A stretch of DNA of 16,962 nucleotides, from the NCBI GenBank assembly GCA_900754515.1, contig CAAEDD010000097.1, positions 1 through 16,962 on the forward strand. The letters are read 5' to 3'. The notes below the pieces were generated by a model, which worked only from the letters and a program-made list of their open reading frames with translations, was not told the origin of the DNA and did not search any database. Source of the DNA: an uncultured Oscillospiraceae bacterium (lineage in GTDB: Bacteria > Bacillota > Clostridia > Oscillospirales > Oscillospiraceae). The translations under genes were made by a program, and so were the position numbers. Each line of letters begins with the position of its first letter. The first letter of the stretch is position 1. Below are positions 13,556-16,962 of the stretch, in pieces.

Positions 13556-13582
13556 TGGTTAACCTCCCTTTTTCTCTGCCCA

Positions 13583-13611
13583 ATTATAGTATATATACCG
13601 GTTCAGCTCAA
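13583..13611 (-). promoter_or_regulatory. Promoter and possible operator of the XRE regulator
   Basis: Minus-strand TTGAGC (complement of 13606-13611) and perfect TATAAT (complement of 13583-13588) have a 17-base spacer. The spacer begins with the palindrome GTATATATAC (13589-13598). A wider inverted repeat, GGTTCAG (13600-13606) and CTGAACC (13632-13638), spans the -35 region. Either could be an autoregulatory site; this is inference. Confidence 0.7.
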
Positions 13612-13705
13612 TGGATATGCGGTAGAATCTACTGAACCACAGGTTTACTTTGGTTTTCATCCATCTGCCTGTCAGGAAGAGACTGTTAAGAAACCTTTGG
13701 GAAAT

Positions 13706-13734
13706 TTGACAAGAGACGGTAACTCTGTTAAACT
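13706..13734 (+). promoter_or_regulatory. Promoter of the RraA-like operon
   Basis: A perfect TTGACA (13706-13711) and TAAACT (13729-13734) are 17 bases apart. The ribosome site AGGAGG at 13761-13766 follows about 20 bases after the expected start point. Confidence 0.6.
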
Positions 13735-13773
13735 CGGGCCAATAAAAACTTTTCCGGTTAAGGAGGCCCGTTT

Positions 13774-14460
13774 ATGGCCGTAGGCTTTCGTATGTTTACC
13801 GATTTTGAGCGTCCTGAGACAGATCTGGTAGATGCCTTCAAGGGAATACCCAGCAGCAATATCGGCGACTGTGTTCGCAAAATGACCTGCATGTTTGGAG
13901 GTATACGTCCCTTTAACAAACACAATCTTTTAGGTACCGCCTTCACTGTCAAGGTTCCCTCAGGAGACAATCTGGCCGCCCAGATGGCGCTGGATTATGC
14001 CAAGCCCGGAGACATCATCGTCATCGACGGAGCCGGTTACACCGACCGGGCCCTGGTAGGAGGCATGATGCTGGCCTATGCCGAGCTGCGTCATCTTGGA
14101 GGCTTTGTGGTAAACGGTGCCGTGCGTGACATGGATGATATCCGCGCCAGCTCCCTGCCGGTCTTTGCCAAGGCTGTGACCCCTTTGGGGCCTTACCGGG
14201 AGGGGCCGGGTGAGATAAACGTGCCGGTGGTCTGCGGCGGGCAGGTGGTCATGCCGGGAGACATCCTGGTAGGGGACGCCGACGGCGTGGTGGTCATCCC
14301 CAGGAAAGACGCCAGGGAACTGCTGGAAGCAGCCAGACGCAACCTGGCAGGAGAGCAGGAGGAGATACACCTGATGAAGGAGGGTCTCTACACCGAAGCA
14401 AAGCACCGTGAGACCTTTACCACCATGTTCCTGCGCCACGGAGGCAGTATCTCTGAATAA
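13774..14460 (+). CDS. RraA-family aldolase-like protein
   Basis: Member of the RraA/HMG-CHA aldolase fold. Some relatives split 4-hydroxy-4-methyl-2-oxoglutarate or oxaloacetate with a divalent metal, while others inhibit RNase E. The 228-residue protein has the family glycine-rich core DRALVGGMM (91-99) and GGFVVNGAVRDMDDI (109-123). Arg118 and Asp119 match the catalytic pair of the aldolases. Asn114 stands where Asp is more usual. It is followed by DADGVVVIP (168-176). The presence of the Arg-Asp pair favours an enzyme over an RNase E inhibitor. The ATG at 13774 has AGGAGG upstream. It is 24 bases ahead of the GNAT gene in the same operon. Confidence 0.85.
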   Translation: MAVGFRMFTDFERPETDLVDAFKGIPSSNIGDCVRKMTCMFGGIRPFNKHNLLGTAFTVKVPSGDNLAAQMALDYAKPGDIIVIDGAGYTDRALVGGMMLAYAELRHLGGFVVNGAVRDMDDIRASSLPVFAKAVTPLGPYREGPGEINVPVVCGGQVVMPGDILVGDADGVVVIPRKDARELLEAARRNLAGEQEEIHLMKEGLYTEAKHRETFTTMFLRHGGSISE

Positions 14461-14484
14461 CCAAGCTATGAGGAGGACAGACAG

Positions 14485-14985
14485 GTGGATATAGAACTGA
14501 GAAGATGGGACAGGGGTGATGCAAAAGCCCTCAGTTTACTGCTTGGTCCCATAGACAGGCGCTATCTGTCGGACCGGCTCCCCCACCCCTACACCCCGGA
14601 GGATGGGGAACAGTGGCTGGACATGGTTCTGGAGCACGAGGGCAAAACCGGTATTTTCCGCGCGGTGACCGTGGACGGAGAATTGGCCGGCTCCATCTCC
14701 GTAGAGCAAAAAGCCGATGTATACCGCAGGGACGCTGAGATCGGCTACCTGCTCTCCGCCGGGTACTGGTCCAAAGGTATTATGACGGAGGCAGTGAGAC
14801 AGATCTGCCCCATCGCCTTTCGTGAGCTGGACATCATCCGCATCACGGGCCTTGTCTATAAGCCAAATGCCGCTTCCCGGAGAGTGCTGGAAAAAAACGG
14901 CTTTGTGCCGGAGGGTCTAATGAGGAACGCCGTGACAAAGGACGGCGTCACCTACGACCTGTGTATTTACGGAAAACTGAAATAG
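14485..14985 (+). CDS. GNAT-family N-acetyltransferase (RimJ/RimL-like)
   Basis: Acetyl-CoA-dependent transferase of the GNAT superfamily. The 166 residues have the expected order: an N-terminal strand and helix (IELRRWDRGDAKAL), the central EIGYLLSAGYWSKGIMTEAV (acetyl-CoA-binding region) and the late NAASRRVLEKNGFVPEG motif. It looks most like the RimJ/RimL group, which can act on protein N-termini, aminoglycosides or small molecules, so the substrate is uncertain. The start is GTG at 14485 with AGGAGG eight bases upstream. It is the second gene of the RraA-like operon. Confidence 0.88.
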   Translation: MDIELRRWDRGDAKALSLLLGPIDRRYLSDRLPHPYTPEDGEQWLDMVLEHEGKTGIFRAVTVDGELAGSISVEQKADVYRRDAEIGYLLSAGYWSKGIMTEAVRQICPIAFRELDIIRITGLVYKPNAASRRVLEKNGFVPEGLMRNAVTKDGVTYDLCIYGKLK

Positions 14986-15003
14986 GGACAAAAGGTAAAT
15001 ATC

Positions 15004-15258
15004 ATGAAAAAGTTTTTGTTCCGGCTCCGGCTGCCGGCCCTGGCGGTCTTCGCTGTGGACTGGTTCATCGTTGGGCTTAAGCTGCTGAATGGGGACTATA
15101 ACATTGCTATAGGCGCATACGTGGCCCTGGCCTGTGTGGTGATCCTTGCCCTTTATCCCCTATACCGCGCCTTTCTCGATAAATGCCCATACTGCGGCAA
15201 GATACTTTCGTCATCAGGCCGCTACTGCCCCCACTGCGGCAGGGAGCTCACAAAGTAA
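15004..15258 (+). CDS. Small membrane protein with C-terminal zinc ribbon
   Basis: I do not recognise a named family. The 84 residues start with a basic stretch, then two hydrophobic segments (about 10-28 and 33-54). They end with a zinc ribbon CPYCG...CPHCG (Cys61, Cys64, Cys75, Cys78). The ribbon should face the cytoplasm if both helices cross the membrane. The ATG at 15004 has only a weak ribosome site (AAAAGG), but it follows the GNAT stop by 18 bases and precedes the operon terminator. Its role in the operon is unknown. Confidence 0.75.
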   Translation: MKKFLFRLRLPALAVFAVDWFIVGLKLLNGDYNIAIGAYVALACVVILALYPLYRAFLDKCPYCGKILSSSGRYCPHCGRELTK

Positions 15259-15279
15259 GCCAGTGAATATTCAATACAG

Positions 15280-15330
15280 CAAAGCTCTCCTGTCCGGATG
15301 GATTTCCGGACAGGAGAGCTTTGTTTTCGT
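15280..15330 (+). terminator. 19-bp rho-independent terminator
   Basis: A perfect 19-bp stem (15280-15298 with 15305-15323) closes on the six-base loop TGGATT and is followed by TTTTCGTTTT. It ends the RraA-like operon; eno converges from the other side and could use the same stem, though its minus-strand T-run is poor. Confidence 0.9.
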
Positions 15331-15368
15331 TTTCGCATATATGGTTTTCAGCAGCAGAATCTCCCCAC

Positions 15369-16664
15369 TCAGCGGATGGAGAAGAAGGCGTCCTTGCCCA
15401 GATACTGAGGTACGTCGAAAAGCTCCTCCTCTATGCGCAGCAGCTGGTTGTACTTTGCCACCCGGTCGGTGCGGGAAGGTGCGCCGGTCTTTATCTGTCC
15501 GGCGTTCATGCCCACGGAGATGTCGGCGATAGTGGTATCCTCTGTCTCACCGGAGCGATGGGACACCACGGCAGTCCAGCCCGCCCGATGGGCCATCTGG
15601 ATAGCATCCAGGGTCTCGGTGAGGGTGCCTATCTGGTTGAGCTTTATAAGCACGGAGTTTGCAGCCTTCAGCTCTATGCCCTTCTTTATACGCTCCGTAT
15701 TGGTTACAAAGAGGTCGTCCCCCACTATCTGGATGCGGCTGCCCAGGCGGCGGGTCATCAGCTGCCAGCCTTCCCAGTCGTTCTCACCCATGCCGTCTTC
15801 AATGGAGATAATGGGGTACTTGTTTACGAAGTCCTCCCACATATCCACCATCTGCTCCGAAGTCATGACGGTGCCTCTCTTGGGCAGGTGGTAGCACTTG
15901 TCCTTCTCGTCGTACCAGTCGGACACGGCACCGTCTATGGCTATCATAAAGTCCTCGCCGGGCTTATATCCTGCCAGCTCCATGGCGGCAACAAGGGCCT
16001 TCAGAGCATCCTCGTCGCTGTCCAGATTGGGAGCATAGCCGCCCTCATCGCCTACTCCGGAGGCCGGTACCACCTTCTTCAGGGCATGGAACACCTCGGC
16101 GCACATACGCAGAGCCTCCTTGAAGCTCTCCGCGCCTACGGGCATAATCATGAACTCCTGGATGTCCACATTGGAGCCGGTGGCGTGAGCGCCGCCGTTG
16201 AGTACGTTCATCATGGGCACCGGCAGCACCTTGGCATTTACGCCGCCGATATAGTTATAGAGGCTCACCCCTGTGGCGGCGGCAGCAGCCTTTGCACAGG
16301 CCAGGGAGGCGCCCAAAATGGCATTGGCCCCCAGACGGGTCTTGTTGGGGGTACCGTCTATCTCGATGAGCATTTTGTCTATAGACGTCTGATCCAGCAC
16401 ATTAAGGCCCAGAAGGGCCTCGGCTATCTCACCGTTGACGTTCTCCACGGCCATCTGCACGCCCTTGCCGCCGTAACGGCTCTTGTCCCCGTCTCTCAGC
16501 TCGCAGGCCTCATACATACCGGTAGAAGCTCCGGAGGGAACAGCTGCCCGGCCTATGGTGCCGTCATCCAGGGTCACTTCTACCTCCACGGTGGGGTTTC
16601 CACGGGAGTCCAGGATTTCTCTTGCCATTACGTCCACTATCTCAAAATACTGCTTCATAGTCAT
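15369..16664 (-). CDS. eno: Enolase
   Basis: Glycolytic enzyme that converts 2-phosphoglycerate to phosphoenolpyruvate with Mg2+; cytosolic and also a common surface moonlighter. The 431-residue length is typical. The substrate loop SGAST (44-48) and GDEGGY with Glu207 as catalytic acid are present. The metal residues are Asp244 (AIDGA), Glu289 (SIEDGMGENDW) and Asp316 (VGDDLFVTN). Lys341 in LIKLNQIGT is the catalytic base, followed by VSHRSGETEDTTIAD (367-381). The gene starts at ATG 16664 or the ATG two codons on at 16658. The ribosome site AGGAGG is four or ten bases away, so the choice is open. Confidence 0.97.
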   Translation of the reverse strand: MTMKQYFEIVDVMAREILDSRGNPTVEVEVTLDDGTIGRAAVPSGASTGMYEACELRDGDKSRYGGKGVQMAVENVNGEIAEALLGLNVLDQTSIDKMLIEIDGTPNKTRLGANAILGASLACAKAAAAATGVSLYNYIGGVNAKVLPVPMMNVLNGGAHATGSNVDIQEFMIMPVGAESFKEALRMCAEVFHALKKVVPASGVGDEGGYAPNLDSDEDALKALVAAMELAGYKPGEDFMIAIDGAVSDWYDEKDKCYHLPKRGTVMTSEQMVDMWEDFVNKYPIISIEDGMGENDWEGWQLMTRRLGSRIQIVGDDLFVTNTERIKKGIELKAANSVLIKLNQIGTLTETLDAIQMAHRAGWTAVVSHRSGETEDTTIADISVGMNAGQIKTGAPSRTDRVAKYNQLLRIEEELFDVPQYLGKDAFFSIR

Positions 16665-16690
16665 AAAGCCTCCTGTTTATTGTAATCAGG

Positions 16691-16725
16691 GGAAAAGCCT
16701 GCTTCAGGGCATATCCGACTTTTCC
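16691..16725 (-). other. Stem-loop in the eno 5' leader
   Basis: GGAAAAG (16691-16697) and CTTTTCC (16719-16725) are inverted copies enclosing a smaller CCTG/CAGG stem. It lies in the transcribed leader before eno. No U-run follows on the minus strand, so it may stabilise the message rather than end it. Confidence 0.35.
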
Positions 16726-16737
16726 TTAACCATATGG

Positions 16738-16767
16738 ATTATACCCCAAAAAACAGGAAAAAGTAAA
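16738..16767 (-). promoter_or_regulatory. Sigma-A promoter of eno
   Basis: Minus-strand TTTACT (complement of 16762-16767) and perfect TATAAT (complement of 16738-16743) have an 18-base spacer that is T-rich. CATATGG words flank it on both sides (16731 and 16772). Confidence 0.7.
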
Positions 16768-16811
16768 TAGACATATGGTAAACTCTGGGTGAGTCCCCGT
16801 TTTGCCCGGCA

Positions 16812-16847
16812 AAAACCGGTGCCGTTGTTACTGACGGCACCGGTTTT
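16812..16847 (-). terminator. Terminator of the partial gene at the window end
   Basis: A perfect 14-bp inverted repeat (AAAACCGGTGCCGT / ACGGCACCGGTTTT) with an eight-base loop lies 30 bases after the stop codon of the last gene. The minus strand continues TTTTTGCC at the foot of the stem. Confidence 0.85.
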
Positions 16848-16877
16848 CCTGATGTATTGACTTTATATCCTTAATAC

Positions 16878-16962
16878 TTACTTTTTGGCCATGCCCTTCT
16901 GGCGGGCATACTCGGCGGCGCCCAGAGCGCCCATCAGCTGCGGGTCGGTCTTAAGCTCCACA
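16878..16962 (-). CDS. Partial gene: C-terminal end of a probable acyl-CoA dehydratase activase
   Basis: Only the last 28 codons are in the window, ending in TAA (complement of 16878-16880). The readable tail contains DPQLMGALGAAEYARQKG, then a short basic end. The QLxGALGAA pattern is typical of the C-terminus of BadF/HgdC-type ASKHA ATPases, which activate 2-hydroxyacyl-CoA dehydratases. This is recognition from a short motif, so other ASKHA-type proteins remain possible. The gene runs on past base 16962. Confidence 0.6.
   Translation of the reverse strand, partial: VELKTDPQLMGALGAAEYARQKGMAKK

Noticed and set aside
15321..16685. A long plus-strand open frame opposite eno
   Set aside because: It is the complement of the enolase gene, has biased composition and no ribosome site or family resemblance; the minus-strand enolase has every catalytic residue.

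Overview
The window reads as chromosomal DNA of a fairly GC-rich member of the Clostridia, most like the Oscillospiraceae/Ruminococcaceae. I infer this from the gene families (ThiT behind a TPP riboswitch, QueH, an EFR1-type flavodoxin-ferredoxin, YhaO/YhaN-like repair proteins, the end of a probable acyl-CoA dehydratase activase), from the strong AGGAGG-type ribosome sites and from the TTGACA/TATAAT promoters. No species can be named from the sequence alone.

Positions 1-3470 (minus strand) hold the conserved rpmH-rnpA-yidD-yidC-jag block: L34, the RNase P protein, YidD, the YidC insertase and the RNA-binding protein KhpB/Jag. acpP (acyl carrier protein) is appended and a strong terminator closes the block. 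The promoter for the block is canonical and lies just after the thiT stop codon. The block is not next to dnaA or oriC here.

Positions 3471-5882 (minus) carry thiT with its own promoter, TPP riboswitch and terminator, then galU and queH. Positions 5949-7424 (plus) carry a dCMP/cytidine-type deaminase with a strong promoter and an EFR1-type flavodoxin-ferredoxin, ending at a bidirectional terminator.

Positions 7449-12394 (minus) form a tightly overlapping four-gene operon: a YmdB-type phosphodiesterase, a YhaO/SbcD-like nuclease, a short YhaN/SbcC-like ATPase with a central membrane hairpin, and an acyltransferase-3 membrane enzyme. The first two genes overlap by four bases, the second and third by 14, and the third and fourth by eight. 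This suggests coordinated production of a membrane-tethered Mre11/Rad50-like pair with a nucleotide phosphodiesterase.

Positions 12470-13144 hold a 55-residue membrane microprotein gene, tRNA-Arg(ACG), and a 300-base non-coding stretch. That stretch is dense in terminator-like hairpins and ends in a 43-base repeat of the tRNA 3' end plus its terminator. Positions 13145-13611 (minus) encode a membrane-anchored XRE regulator with its own promoter. Positions 13706-15323 (plus) are an RraA-like aldolase, GNAT acetyltransferase and zinc-ribbon membrane protein operon closed by a 19-bp terminator. Positions 15369-16767 (minus) are eno with its promoter. The last 85 bases are the 3' end of another minus-strand gene.

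Most of the window is housekeeping. The parts that merit a second look are the tRNA-linked repeat module, the four-gene phosphodiesterase/nuclease/ATPase operon, and the structured promoter-leader of rpmH. I see no CRISPR array, insertion sequence, recognisable phage gene or toxin-antitoxin pair.
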